From assembly GCA_018238155.1 (NCBI GenBank), contig JABCTZ010000011.1, positions 62,001 to 126,000 on the forward strand: 64,000 nucleotides of DNA, in the 5' to 3' direction. The DNA comes from Candidatus Heimdallarchaeota archaeon. Its GTDB lineage: Archaea; Asgardarchaeota; Heimdallarchaeia; JABLTI01. Shown here piece after piece: positions 1 through 9,190 of the stretch. Positions within the stretch are counted from its first letter, which is position 1. Every line of letters begins with the position of its first letter. The translations under genes and the position numbers were made by a program. The notes beneath the pieces were generated by a model, which saw only the letters and a program-made list of their open reading frames with translations, made no database searches and was not told where the DNA came from.

Positions 1-715
1 CGGTAACTTTTGTTTGAAGCCAAATAAAGAATAATGCAACCATACTTGGAATCAAAGTAAAAGGGACAACAGCTAATAATTTTACCGGATTAAATTTACG
101 TTTGTAGAACAAAGCATAAAGTAATTCAGAAAACAAAGCAAGAAAAGTCCACAAACCGATTATGCTTAAAGTAGAAAAATACCATCCCTCAACTTCAAGA
201 GGATAAAATCCAATCAAAGCTAATTGACTATCAATTGCAAAGAAAAGCATTGCACCAATAATAATTGCTCCTTCAAAAAGCGTTCTGAGTGGTTCTGAAG
301 CTAAATACTGAAATATCTTTCTTGGAAGGAAGAAAAAAATAATTAACTCAAGAGATTTTTTACCAAATGAATCTTCCTTTTTTGTAACGCGTTTTACATT
401 TGATGCTTCAATTTGATCTCTATTTAAAATTATTAAATTATGAGCTACTTTACCAAGATCCGATAAAAGGTATTTCTTATTTTCATCTTGTTTAAGAAGT
501 TCCTTTAAGGAATTTAGTTGATGATAGAGTGAACCTACTTTGAGGGATTTGAATTCCTTTCTCAGATCATTAAAACCCACGATTTGATGTTTGTTTACAA
601 AAGAAAGAATGTTTCTTCTAATTTGATTACCTAAAGCAGTATAGATAATTTCTTCTTCAAGGTGAGATATTTCAACTTGCAGTAGATTGTTATCTAACTC
701 GTTTTTTTTGCCCAT
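1..715 (-). CDS. Winged-helix (ArsR-like) membrane protein, 3' end outside window
   Basis: About 238 codons are open from an ATG at 715 to the left edge, so the C-terminus is missing. Residues ~20-95 look like an ArsR/PadR-type winged helix (ALGNQIRRNILSFV, then a recognition-helix-like stretch and GSLYHQLNSL). This is followed by a charged linker and at least three hydrophobic segments at ~145-160, 180-203 and 211-232. The gene starts 27 nt downstream of the longin-like membrane gene on the same strand, so the two are probably co-transcribed. Function is inferred only: a membrane-tethered transcription regulator or sensor. No ligand-binding residues were recognised. Confidence 0.65.
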   Translation of the reverse strand, partial: MGKKNELDNNLLQVEISHLEEEIIYTALGNQIRRNILSFVNKHQIVGFNDLRKEFKSLKVGSLYHQLNSLKELLKQDENKKYLLSDLGKVAHNLIILNRDQIEASNVKRVTKKEDSFGKKSLELIIFFFLPRKIFQYLASEPLRTLFEGAIIIGAMLFFAIDSQLALIGFYPLEVEGWYFSTLSIIGLWTFLALFSELLYALFYKRKFNPVKLLAVVPFTLIPSMVALFFIWLQTKVT

Positions 716-742
716 TGATAATCACGTTAGAAGATAAATTGT

Positions 743-1756
743 CTATTGATTTTCCCGATCTTGTTGTTGATATTCTTGGGGAGGAGGCGGTGTTGGTAAT
801 TGTTGTTGTTCATCTACAAAAGAGCTACTCGCATAGTAATCTTCGGATTGAGTAGTGTCTTGTACGTAAATTTCTTGTTGAGGTGCTGCTTCTTGTGAAT
901 GTTCGTGAGTTTCATATATATCAAGAATTTGATTGGTCTCAACTCTTTCTGCTTCTGCAGGAAATTGAAAGAGTCTTTTTCGTTCTATTAATCCTCCACC
1001 TAAAATTGCAGATAAGAGGGCAATTGCGATATATTGTTCAGCCATAAGTAATACAATAGGAATTGTAGTAGCTAAATTAGAGGTATCTCCAAGTAAAATA
1101 CCGGCAACGGCAATATCATACACAAAATAACCAATTACAGGTAGAATACCAATAGTATTCGCAATCAATGCGTATTTTCTTGTTCCTGCAGTTATTGCTC
1201 CAACAAAAAAACCCGGAATACAAGCTAGAAAAATAAGATAAGGGAGATTACTCAATACACCTGAACCCAAATTGGGAAAGATATTCGGGATTTGTATTAT
1301 AATAAATAATGTGCCAATAGTAAGTGCCATTGTAACAATAGTACCAAATATTGTTGATGCTGCACCACGAGCTAAAATTTTCGGAAAAAGTATTTGATCA
1401 ATATCGGTTTCAAACCCTTCGAAGATATTTAGGTCTATATACATGTCATCAGTTAGATACTTGGAAAATTTTTCTTGAAAAGCAACAGAAATTTTATTTA
1501 TTAAATTTTCAACTAAGCTTGGATCATCTCTTTTATCTGCTAAAGCTGCAACAAGAAACTTTCCAGCGGAGCCATAAACAAATTGATTATCTTCTCCTCC
1601 TATTTGTTGTATGCCGCCAATACCACTCTCAGCAGAGAAAGCATTAAATGCTGTTAAAAGACCGGAAATTAATTGATCTTCAATATCCATTTTGATATAT
1701 TTATGACTAAAGATACATTGACCAGTTTCTGTAATTATCCATATAGCTTGGATCAA
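743..1756 (-). CDS. Longin/roadblock-like domain protein with four or five membrane segments
   Basis: The start is TTG at 1756, preceded by a GGAGG-type ribosome site. Residues 1-110 begin with strand-turn-strand text (MIQAIWIITETGQCIFSHKY) and contain the FQEKFSKYL helix typical of longin-like folds, which bind small GTPases in eukaryotes and Asgard archaea. Residues ~125-270 form four or five transmembrane helices. The last ~60 residues are a Gln/Pro-rich cytosolic tail ending in QQDRENQ. The gene is divergent from a small GTPase 308 bp away, so a membrane anchor or regulator for that GTPase is an attractive inference. The fold call rests on pattern alone. Confidence 0.6.
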   Translation of the reverse strand: MIQAIWIITETGQCIFSHKYIKMDIEDQLISGLLTAFNAFSAESGIGGIQQIGGEDNQFVYGSAGKFLVAALADKRDDPSLVENLINKISVAFQEKFSKYLTDDMYIDLNIFEGFETDIDQILFPKILARGAASTIFGTIVTMALTIGTLFIIIQIPNIFPNLGSGVLSNLPYLIFLACIPGFFVGAITAGTRKYALIANTIGILPVIGYFVYDIAVAGILLGDTSNLATTIPIVLLMAEQYIAIALLSAILGGGLIERKRLFQFPAEAERVETNQILDIYETHEHSQEAAPQQEIYVQDTTQSEDYYASSSFVDEQQQLPTPPPPQEYQQQDRENQ

Positions 1757-2012
1757 AATGATGCCTCCATAGCAAACAAGTTAGCTAACTTTATGATTAA
1801 AGATTGCGTAATAAGTAAAACGCGTAAACTACAATAAAAATAATTCTAAATCGGCATTCAGAAGAGATTAGATTGGAAAAATCTTACCCTAAACATAAGA
1901 ATTTTATGAGGAAAAAAGATATTTAGGTTAACTGAAATGGATTACTAGTAAATTGTTAAAAAACAAATAGCATCGAAATAGTAATACCTAAAAAACAAAA
2001 GATAGGAAAAGT

Positions 2013-2020
2013 GATATATA
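2013..2020 (+). promoter_or_regulatory. TATA-like element for the GTPase gene
   Basis: GATATATA lies about 45-50 nt upstream of the ATG at 2065 and is preceded by a purine stretch that could act as BRE. GGTGA at 2054-2058 is a plausible ribosome site. The rest of the 308-nt divergent spacer (1757-2064) shows no other recognisable element. Confidence 0.35.
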
Positions 2021-2064
2021 CAAAAAACACTTGGTAACTGCCTATCCTCTTTTGGTGAAAAATA

Positions 2065-3348
2065 ATGCAAAAAATACTCTTTATTGGAATTGACGGGGCA
2101 GGGAAAACTGCTCTCTATCAGAAATTCTTTGGAAAAAAACCACCAGCTCAGCTTCTAAATATACCACCTACAAGAGGGATTGCTAAATATAAACACGATT
2201 TCCTGCGATCTGATGTAGAGATTATTGATGTCGGTGGAGGAAAGAAATTTAGGCAAGGATATATCGGGAATAAGGAATTAGTGTCAAATCTAAGTGCTAT
2301 CGTATATTTTGTTGATGTACAAAACGTTTCAAAATACGAAGAAACAGCTAATTTCCTAATATTATGGACGAAAAGCATTGCTGACCAATTGAGAAACGTG
2401 AAAGGATATATTCTGTTCAATAAAATTGACCCAGGACTGGAAGCACAAATAAAAAATGGTTTAGCACAATTAGCTCAACTAATTGCTCCACTAGATGCGC
2501 TCATACCAGGTGGTCTTATAAAAAACATTACTAGTATCTATACGGATTCCTCAAATCAAACTATGCAAAGAATACTATTGGATACTTTGCCAAAGAAAAT
2601 GTCAAAAACACCTGTAAGTGCATTGCCACAAGTTCAACAAGAACCCGCAACACATTCTCCTCCTGTTCACAAAGTAATACTAAAACCACCAGTTGAAAAA
2701 CAAAAAAAATTTCTAACAGAACCAGCTGTATCAAAAACTGTTACTATACCAAAAACAACACCTTCTCCAACTGCTGGACCACCAAAACTAGTTGAATCAT
2801 CGATAACCGATGTTGCTCCCCCTAATATGAACATTGTTCAACCAATGAAAAAAGAAGAAGCAAAGCGAATACAAGAGAAAATAGCAGAAAGATTATCAGA
2901 TATCATTACAGCCACTTTGGATAATAATACTGAGCTAACTGCAATAGCAGTCTATACAGAAAATGCGGAACGGGTAGTTGGTGCAGTACAAAGAGGAGCC
3001 AACCCAGAGATATTACAATTAATTGAAATTACTCTCTCTAAAATTAACTTGGAAGAATATATGCAAAAAATAGGTAAAATACGAATTGGTGGAGAAGGGC
3101 ACCTGAAGATTGATGTTTATAATATATTCTTTGAAAAAATCTCACCAGAACATGTAAGTACAGTTATTTGCACTTCAATTGAAGAAAGCTCAATAAAGAA
3201 TATTCAGCAATTAAATAAATATCTCAACCAAGCTTTAAGCGTATCTCCAGATAGTGTGAGCGATGACACATTCAAAAGATCTGATCTTATGACTGAATTG
3301 AAAATGAGGCTACACAGAAGAGGAAAAAGTGTAGACGAGCTGCTCTAA
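2065..3348 (+). CDS. Arf/Rag-like small GTPase fused to a C-terminal roadblock/longin-like domain
   Basis: Residues 1-175 form a Ras-superfamily G domain: G1 GIDGAGKT (8-15), G2 Thr36, G3 DVGGG (55-59), G4 NKID (119-122), G5-like TSIYT (156-160). It lacks prenylation or Arf-type N-terminal sequences. Residues ~180-270 are a Pro/Thr/Lys-rich linker. Residues ~275-410 resemble a roadblock/longin module (helix, then TAIAVYTENAERVVGAVQRG, long helix, then two strands). G3 has Gly where canonical Ras/Rag/Arf proteins have the catalytic Gln (DxxGQ), so intrinsic hydrolysis may be weak or depend on a partner. Such fusions are known from Asgard archaea. The role in membrane or scaffold signalling is inferred, helped by the divergent longin-like membrane protein. 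Confidence 0.85.
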   Translation: MQKILFIGIDGAGKTALYQKFFGKKPPAQLLNIPPTRGIAKYKHDFLRSDVEIIDVGGGKKFRQGYIGNKELVSNLSAIVYFVDVQNVSKYEETANFLILWTKSIADQLRNVKGYILFNKIDPGLEAQIKNGLAQLAQLIAPLDALIPGGLIKNITSIYTDSSNQTMQRILLDTLPKKMSKTPVSALPQVQQEPATHSPPVHKVILKPPVEKQKKFLTEPAVSKTVTIPKTTPSPTAGPPKLVESSITDVAPPNMNIVQPMKKEEAKRIQEKIAERLSDIITATLDNNTELTAIAVYTENAERVVGAVQRGANPEILQLIEITLSKINLEEYMQKIGKIRIGGEGHLKIDVYNIFFEKISPEHVSTVICTSIEESSIKNIQQLNKYLNQALSVSPDSVSDDTFKRSDLMTELKMRLHRRGKSVDELL

Positions 3349-3382
3349 AATCCACTTTAGCAAAAAGAAAGAGAAAAGAAAG

Positions 3383-3411
3383 TGGTGGACCGGATGGAAT
3401 TTGAATCCATG
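3383..3411 (-). repeat. Copy of the tRNA-Ala 3' end (putative distal att site)
   Basis: These 29 nt are identical to 28387-28415, which is the CCA end, acceptor 3' strand and T-arm of the intact tRNA-Ala. Homology fades just beyond, with about 6 of the next 10 bases matching. The copy lies 35 nt after the GTPase stop codon. A truncated 3' tRNA copy at one end and the whole tRNA at the other is the classic footprint of site-specific integration. Confidence 0.8.
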
Positions 3412-3497
3412 ATCTCCATTACAAACCATTGACTTTACTACTTGATATACGGGTTTCTGAATTGTAATACTAAAATTAAACTCCTTATCTAATTCAA

Positions 3498-3665
3498 TTA
3501 ATTAGTCAAATCAGAAAGGAATATTTCAAAATCTCTATCTGATTTTAGAAATACAAAAACTTCTTCTTTCAAAATTTCTTCTAACAATGGAAATTTTTCA
3601 AGATCAATAAGTGGTAATGTTTCCAATGTAAATTCATTGTCTTTTTCAAGTGCATAAACAATCGC
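3498..3665 (-). pseudogene. Short acidic 3' coding remnant
   Basis: An open frame without a convincing start ends at TAA 3498-3500. It encodes about 55 residues rich in Glu, Leu and Phe (for example FPLLEEILKEEVFVFLK). It abuts the broken ArdC gene and could be the tail of that gene or of another lost gene. No family was recognised. Confidence 0.35.
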
Positions 3666-3674
3666 ATTTATTGA

Positions 3675-4148
3675 TCAATACAGGTTCTTCCGGAAGTGGT
3701 TCACCTTCGTCTGTTTTATGTCAAAGACATAGACCGCTCGGAAATAGATCCCTTTTTCGTTGACTTCCTCGCCTGTTCGGTCATCGAGACGTTTCTTCTC
3801 GTATGTGCATGGTGCTAAGATAGCAATTCCTTTCTCACCTTTTCTTACGAATCGGTTGAGCTTTTTCCACTTGTTGATTCTGACATCTTTTTTAGGGGTG
3901 TATCCAGCAACAAGGGAAGCGTTCGATTGCTGACATAGAATTAACAGAATATTGTTGTAGGAGTATTTGTGGAACTTGGACATCAATTGGAGATGCTTTT
4001 ACATTTCCTCTGAGATGCGAGCTTTTTCAGTTTGGTTGGCAAGTTCGTCGATAGCGTCTGTTATTTGCTCTTTTAGATCAGCTTGTTTTTGCTTCCAATC
4101 TTTTTTTGCCGTTATCGGATAGACCTCTTTAGGTTTTGGTTTATTAAG
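3675..4148 (-). pseudogene. ArdC-like antirestriction protein, broken
   Basis: The longest intact stretch (3675-3986, from TTG) carries the ArdC N-terminal signature: KYSYNNILLI, then VAGYTPKK, then WKKLNRFVRKGEKGIAILAP and VYVFDIKQT. This family binds single-stranded DNA and protects incoming elements from restriction. Homologous-looking sequence continues upstream to ~4148 (KDWKQKQADLKEQITDAIDEL) but is cut by an in-frame TAA at 3999-4001. Downstream, the expected Glu/Pro-rich continuation (EGEPLPEEP) is in another frame after FDIKQT. So there is at least one nonsense change and one frameshift, and the C-terminal peptidase-like domain is absent. ArdC is typical cargo of mobile elements, which fits the island edge. 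Confidence 0.7.
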
Positions 4149-4375
4149 TCAATAATTAATAGAGATGAAGATAGAACTGATCCTGTTAAGCTAAAGAGAT
4201 TCTTCGAACTCTAGGTATTAAAAATGAGCAAAAATGATTTTGTCCTATTAGTCCATATTTTAATAGCAACAACTGCCACACGATAAAATTGAAAAGAAGG
4301 AAAGAACGAGGGGGAAAAGAGGATTTGTTAATTGAATTATTTTAAAATGATTACTAAAATAGTGCTTAAATTAAT

Positions 4376-6943
4376 CTAATACCCCAAATATTCTTTTTCA
4401 ATAAAGTCTTTTATCTCTGTAATAAAACTACTTTCTGAGTCTTTTTGTGTATAGATAATTATCTGTTCTTTAGCTCGAGTTAAAGCAACATAAAATAATC
4501 TTCTTTCTTCTTGTTCACGTAATCCATCATTCTCTTTAATAGCTGTCTCAAAGACATCTGGATTTTCAAGTTCACAAGGAAATCCATATAATCCCTTATC
4601 TACATTTAATAAAATTACAACTTTCGATTCTAATCCCTTGCTTTTATGAACAGAGAATATACGAACACAATTTGGTTTATCAGGTTCTTCAGAAATAGGG
4701 ATACCATACATATTCTTCATGCCAAAATGATTTCTTAATTTAGGATTTTTTGCAATTCTTAAAAGAATCATAAAATCATCGTATTTGAAGCCTTTTTTAA
4801 CAAGTTCGTTTATTTTCTTTAGAGCGTGAGACGCAATTTGTTCATAATATTTACCAAAATATTCTTTTTTGTGTTTCGAGGAATAAACCAAAATTTTCGT
4901 TTCTTTATTTTTGTTAGCAATAGTCTGTTTTTTAATTTGATTAATGTTATTTTTTATTACGGTTGCTCCAACATTTACGATTGTTTTTATACTTCTATAA
5001 TTTCTTATCAAATCTGTTCTAGCTGGATGATCAAAATATCTATCAAAGTGAATAAAATAGTCAAGATTCGATCCCGCAAACCCCATGATACTCTGCCAAT
5101 CATCACCTACACAAAATAGTTTACACTTTGGATTTTTTTCCATTAAAGCCTTAATTAAATAATATCTTTGAGTACTAATATCCTGAAATTCATCAATGAG
5201 AATATGGTCATAAGTATCTAGATAGAAATCTTTGTTTTTATTTAGAAGCTTTGAAGCGTGATTGATCATATCACAAAAATCCATAGAATAATTTTTCTCT
5301 AGTTCTTTTTCGTATTCCTGATAGATTCTCAAAGCTATTTTAGTAAAAGCAAACTGTTTGGGTGACCAATTCATTTTATCTAATCGTTCTTCAATATCTG
5401 ATACAGTTAAACCATAGGTTTTTGCAATAGTAATATACCTTGAAATATTCATTGGTAACCCTTTAACAAATTCTTTACATTCTTCCCAAACTTTTTCTAC
5501 TAGTTCACTATATGATAGTAACGATTGTTTAAACTCTTCTTGAGGAAATTTCTTATAAAGTGCTGTCAGAAATTTTTCTTCCAATGTTTTGTCAATTGGT
5601 TTGGTCTTAAATTCTGCTTCTGTAGTTTCGATTAGAAATTTATTATTCTCTTTAAATTTACTTCTTTTTTTGCTCATACCTTTTCTATAATTTTCTGTTG
5701 GATTTTCACCGGAAAACCATCTGGGTACATTCCCATCCTCATCAATTGCCCAATGTTCCAAATAGATATCAAAATCAGGAAAATAGAAATCTGGATTTGG
5801 TATATGCTCTATTCCCTCTTCATCTACATAGGTCATCCATTCTGCTGGTTCTTCATATAAAATGTTAATTTTGTTTCCATTAATTTTGTTCCTTATGAAA
5901 AAATTGGCTATTAATCTTTCAGATTCACTTTTTACTTTTGTCCCATCTAAGGTTGTATAAGTCATGTTTCTTTGGTATTCATAAAATTCTTCTTTTTCTT
6001 CAAAATCAGCTTCCTCTTTAATGATTTTTTCATCAGAATAATGCTTCATAAATGAGATAATTTGATTTTGAAATGTTTCATCATTATTTCTTATATTCTC
6101 AAAAATTTCTTGAATATATTTTTGATATTTGTAATCATTGTTACAACGTTGATTTAGCTTTTTTGGATCAATAAATTTTTTTATGGCATCATCTTCGATT
6201 ACTTTTTTTCCAAATGAATGAAAAGTTCTGATTTCGATATCAATTTCATATCTCTTTTTCAATCGGTTCTTAATTTCTTCTTGAGCTTTATTTTGAAAAG
6301 CCAAAGCTAAAATTCGTTTTGGGTTAATTCTATTAGATTTCCTTTTAACAAGATATGCTATTCTTGTAGTCAAGACTTCTGTCTTACCAGATCCTGCTCC
6401 AGCGACAATTAAATTATGTTTATCATCAATTATAATTGCTCTTTGTTGTTCATCATCTAAGATTAAATTCTCTCTTTTAAAGAGATTCGCATATTCAATT
6501 TTTTTTCTTTGAATAAATTGTTCATTATAATGATTGATTTTATCTAATAGTGTAATGACTTCATCTTCTATTTGCTCACTTAGAATAATAATTTTCTCAG
6601 GTAAAAAATTTGAATAACTTTGAATATATCCCAACTTTCTAATGAAGTCTCTAATTTGAGAAAGGTATTTTTCTTTTTCAGAATAAATAAGGTAGGTATC
6701 ATTAATTACAATTTCTTGATATCTCTCCTGAAGAGTTAAGAGATTATCTTTAATAACAATAACAAGTTCCTGTAAGGTTTTTTCCTTCTCATCATACAGA
6801 TAAGATAATCTGATTTTTATCTTACTCAAAATATAAAAACCAATAAAAAAAGGAATGGTTAAATAACCAATAAATCTAAGATTCTTGAATTTCTTTATTT
6901 CCAATAGAAGTTCTTTAAGACGTATAAAATCATACTCTCTCAT
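4376..6943 (-). CDS. UvrD/HelD-like SF1 helicase with nuclease-like insertion
   Basis: The 855-aa protein has helicase motifs in order: Q-motif LDDEQQRAI (162-170), Walker A AGAGSGKT (181-188), DEFQD Walker B (HILIDEFQDIS), CVGDDWQSIMGFAGS (motif III), LIRNYRS (IV), VHKSKGLE (V) and YVALTRAKEQ (VI). Between motifs I and II is the segment found in helicase IV-type proteins: KSESERLIANFFI, then PDFYFPDFDIYLEHW, which resembles a PD-(D/E)XK active site. The N-terminus has one hydrophobic stretch (~24-40), suggesting membrane attachment, followed by a helical region. It is a DNA translocase/helicase, probably for DNA repair or defence. It stands alone between the broken ArdC gene and a 176-bp repeat. 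Confidence 0.88.
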   Translation of the reverse strand: MREYDFIRLKELLLEIKKFKNLRFIGYLTIPFFIGFYILSKIKIRLSYLYDEKEKTLQELVIVIKDNLLTLQERYQEIVINDTYLIYSEKEKYLSQIRDFIRKLGYIQSYSNFLPEKIIILSEQIEDEVITLLDKINHYNEQFIQRKKIEYANLFKRENLILDDEQQRAIIIDDKHNLIVAGAGSGKTEVLTTRIAYLVKRKSNRINPKRILALAFQNKAQEEIKNRLKKRYEIDIEIRTFHSFGKKVIEDDAIKKFIDPKKLNQRCNNDYKYQKYIQEIFENIRNNDETFQNQIISFMKHYSDEKIIKEEADFEEKEEFYEYQRNMTYTTLDGTKVKSESERLIANFFIRNKINGNKINILYEEPAEWMTYVDEEGIEHIPNPDFYFPDFDIYLEHWAIDEDGNVPRWFSGENPTENYRKGMSKKRSKFKENNKFLIETTEAEFKTKPIDKTLEEKFLTALYKKFPQEEFKQSLLSYSELVEKVWEECKEFVKGLPMNISRYITIAKTYGLTVSDIEERLDKMNWSPKQFAFTKIALRIYQEYEKELEKNYSMDFCDMINHASKLLNKNKDFYLDTYDHILIDEFQDISTQRYYLIKALMEKNPKCKLFCVGDDWQSIMGFAGSNLDYFIHFDRYFDHPARTDLIRNYRSIKTIVNVGATVIKNNINQIKKQTIANKNKETKILVYSSKHKKEYFGKYYEQIASHALKKINELVKKGFKYDDFMILLRIAKNPKLRNHFGMKNMYGIPISEEPDKPNCVRIFSVHKSKGLESKVVILLNVDKGLYGFPCELENPDVFETAIKENDGLREQEERRLFYVALTRAKEQIIIYTQKDSESSFITEIKDFIEKEYLGY

Positions 6944-7154
6944 AGAATTGTATTAACAATAAATAGTTTATAATTATTTTTAATGAAGACAAAACAAGTG
7001 AACTAAGAAAAATAGCTAAAACCGTATTAGATAAATCACGAGTACTCATCTGTTTTATTTATCCACCAATTCATATATTAGTCAACAATATTTGGTTGTC
7101 CTTCGCTATCCAAAATAATACCTTCTATTACCTTTAAAGAATAATAAGAGAAAA

Positions 7155-7330
7155 TTCTTTATAAAATACTAAATGAAAGCCAAAAATTAGTGAATTGTAA
7201 TATCAGATAAAGAAAGGGAAAGAATATTTCTCATTTAAATATCAAATGACTCTTTACTCCCTTTTCCTTTTATTTCAACAATTTTGTTTCTTTTTTCCCC
7301 TTCTACTTAATATAGAAATAAAAACAAAAA
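7155..7330. repeat. 176-bp direct repeat, copy 1
   Basis: This segment matches 11361-11536 over 176 positions with only about two differences (T/C in the 'cagataaag' stretch and one C/T in a pyrimidine run). It is non-coding, pyrimidine-rich in its second half, and begins with TTCTTTATAAAATAC. The two copies bracket 4.03 kb holding the SBBP, caspase-like and helical genes. It may be a duplicated target region or the ends of a mobile unit. No ORF or terminal inverted repeat was seen. Confidence 0.85.
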
Positions 7331-7365
7331 GAAGGATTATAAAAGACGGAAATTAGAAAAGAAAG

Positions 7366-7393
7366 TGGTGGACCGAGTGGAATTTGAATCCAC
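7366..7393 (-). repeat. Second tRNA 3'-end-like copy (att-like)
   Basis: On the minus strand this reads as T-stem/loop/T-stem, acceptor 3' strand and CCA, with paired T-arm arms GTGGA/TCCAC around TTCAAAT. It differs from the tRNA-Ala end by compensatory T-stem changes and two acceptor bases. It shares with the 3383 copy the same 20-nt left flank ending in AGAAAAGAAAGTGGTGG. No upstream tRNA half was found. It lies 30 nt after the SBBP stop codon. Confidence 0.6.
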
Positions 7394-7422
7394 GTCCTCT
7401 TTTTTGAAATGGAAAACTGAAA

Positions 7423-8991
7423 TCATTTGCGTTTTATGTAAAGAACAATAACTGCAAGCAGTACAACAGTCATTATACCTAGGAACCCATACAAAAATGT
7501 TGGTTGTACAGGTTCGAGTGGCTCAATAAATTTCGTCACAAAACATTCACTCTTGGCACTTTCACGGTCAACCGCATTTATCATTGGAAAATCATCTGAA
7601 TATGTTATGCCCACAATATAACAATAGCCATTATTAGTTACAGCAATATCCCGACCTTCATCTCCCGAGCTCCCTCCAAGATAGGTGCTCCAAAGTAAAA
7701 CACCATCTAATGAGAATTTTGATGCAAAGACATCATAGCCATCGTTTTTAGTAAAATCATAAGCGTTTTTAGTCGGAAAATTCGTTGATGCGGTATAACC
7801 TGTAATATAGCAACTATCATCTTTTGATGTGGTAATTGCGCAACCTCTGTCAGGACCATTTCCACCAAGAAATGTGCTCCATAGCAAACCTCCACTTGCA
7901 GAAAATTTGGCAACAAACGCATCTCCCCAATCATCGTACGTCTCATTAAAGGCATTTTGTACTGGAAATTCACTAGAAACTGTATAGCCCGTCACATAAC
8001 AACTTCCATCACTTGCAGCAGTAATACTATGACCTACATCCCACCACACCCCACCAAGAAAGGTACTCCACAAAAGTGAACCCTCAGTGGAAAATTTAGA
8101 TATATAAGTATCCGAATCACCATTATATGAGTCATCAAATGCATTCTTCACTGGAAAATCAACTGAGTCAGTTTCACCAGTCACATAACAACTCCCATCA
8201 TTTGACACAACAATATCTCCTACACGCTCCGAATAACTCCCTCCTAAATATGTGCTCCAAAGTAACCCCCCTTCTGTATCAAACTTGGAAACAAAAACGT
8301 CATACCCGCCATTATACGTATCACTATAGGCTTCTTTTGTTGGAAAATTAACAGATGAGGTTCTACCTGTGATATAGCAACTCCCATCTTTAGCAACAGA
8401 GATTCCTTGTGCTCTATCAAAATCATTGCCACCAAAGTAGGTGCTCCAAAGTAAAACACCATCTGATGAGAACTTTGAAACAAAAACATCTTCATAACCA
8501 CTAAAAGTACTGTTAAACGCATTTTTGGTTGGAAAATTGCTTGAATTAGTGTTTCCCAAAACATAGCAGCTTCCATCATCTCCCGCAGCAATAGCAAAAG
8601 CTCGATCCCGACTACTCCCTCCAAGATAAGAACTAAAGAGCAGGGAACCATCAAAAGCAAATTTAGTGATAAATGCATCGAGATTACCACCGAGAGTTTC
8701 ATCAAAAGCATTTTTTAAGGGAAAATCATTGGATCCTGTCAGCCCGGTGACATAACACTCTCCCTTGTCGGTTATTGTAGCACTATAGCCATGATCTTTA
8801 TCCTTCCCCCCTAGAAAAGTACTGAAATCAATAGTAAGATTAGCAGACAAAATAGCATTTACATATGGATTTATTTTCACGCTGTTTTTTGTAAAACTAT
8901 ATTGCTGCAGAATTGGTATTAGATTCCCAAAAATTAGTACAAAACCTATGCAACAGACCAGAATTAAATGACTTTTTTTTCTCAACTTCAA
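7423..8991 (-). CDS. Secreted, membrane-anchored SBBP (seven-bladed beta-propeller) repeat protein
   Basis: The TTG start at 8991 follows GGGGATT. Residues 1-28 form a basic-then-hydrophobic export signal. The body has seven near-identical repeats of about 63 residues, each with the core ST(Y/F)LGG, GSCY(V/I)TG, FP(T/V)KNA and D(V/A)F(V/I)(S/T)KF. This matches the SBBP repeat family, and seven units would close one propeller. A C-terminal transmembrane helix ends in YIKRK, so the propeller should face outside the cell. It probably binds protein or glycan (inference). The repeats are also visible at DNA level with a ~189-nt period, so copy number could change by recombination. It lies downstream of the exported caspase-fold gene on the same strand. 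Confidence 0.88.
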   Translation of the reverse strand: MKLRKKSHLILVCCIGFVLIFGNLIPILQQYSFTKNSVKINPYVNAILSANLTIDFSTFLGGKDKDHGYSATITDKGECYVTGLTGSNDFPLKNAFDETLGGNLDAFITKFAFDGSLLFSSYLGGSSRDRAFAIAAGDDGSCYVLGNTNSSNFPTKNAFNSTFSGYEDVFVSKFSSDGVLLWSTYFGGNDFDRAQGISVAKDGSCYITGRTSSVNFPTKEAYSDTYNGGYDVFVSKFDTEGGLLWSTYLGGSYSERVGDIVVSNDGSCYVTGETDSVDFPVKNAFDDSYNGDSDTYISKFSTEGSLLWSTFLGGVWWDVGHSITAASDGSCYVTGYTVSSEFPVQNAFNETYDDWGDAFVAKFSASGGLLWSTFLGGNGPDRGCAITTSKDDSCYITGYTASTNFPTKNAYDFTKNDGYDVFASKFSLDGVLLWSTYLGGSSGDEGRDIAVTNNGYCYIVGITYSDDFPMINAVDRESAKSECFVTKFIEPLEPVQPTFLYGFLGIMTVVLLAVIVLYIKRK

Positions 8992-9190
8992 ATCCCCAAA
9001 TGTTAATTAAGTAATTTACTAAAAAAAGTTATTTTCATAAAATTTCCGTCGTAATCACTAATGAACAATGTTGCTATCTATCATTTTTTTTAATGCTAGA
9101 CTTTTATTAATTGATGTTTTTTTTGACTTTTCACTTATTTTATTCTCTTCTAAAAAAGAAAAGGAATCCCAAAAGATTCCCTTATCTATG

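Noticed and set aside
4150-4222. Short plus-strand frame ending at TAG near 4213 (possible tail of a recombinase)
   Set aside because: About 20 codons with no start and no recognisable motif; too short to assign.
7155-7330. Possible CRISPR or insertion-sequence ends in the 176-bp repeats
   Set aside because: Only two copies, no spacers, no terminal inverted repeats and no transposase between them.
8127-8711. Long alternative frames inside the SBBP gene
   Set aside because: The periodic DNA of the repeats keeps other frames open; the products are low-complexity and match nothing, while the SBBP frame is coherent.
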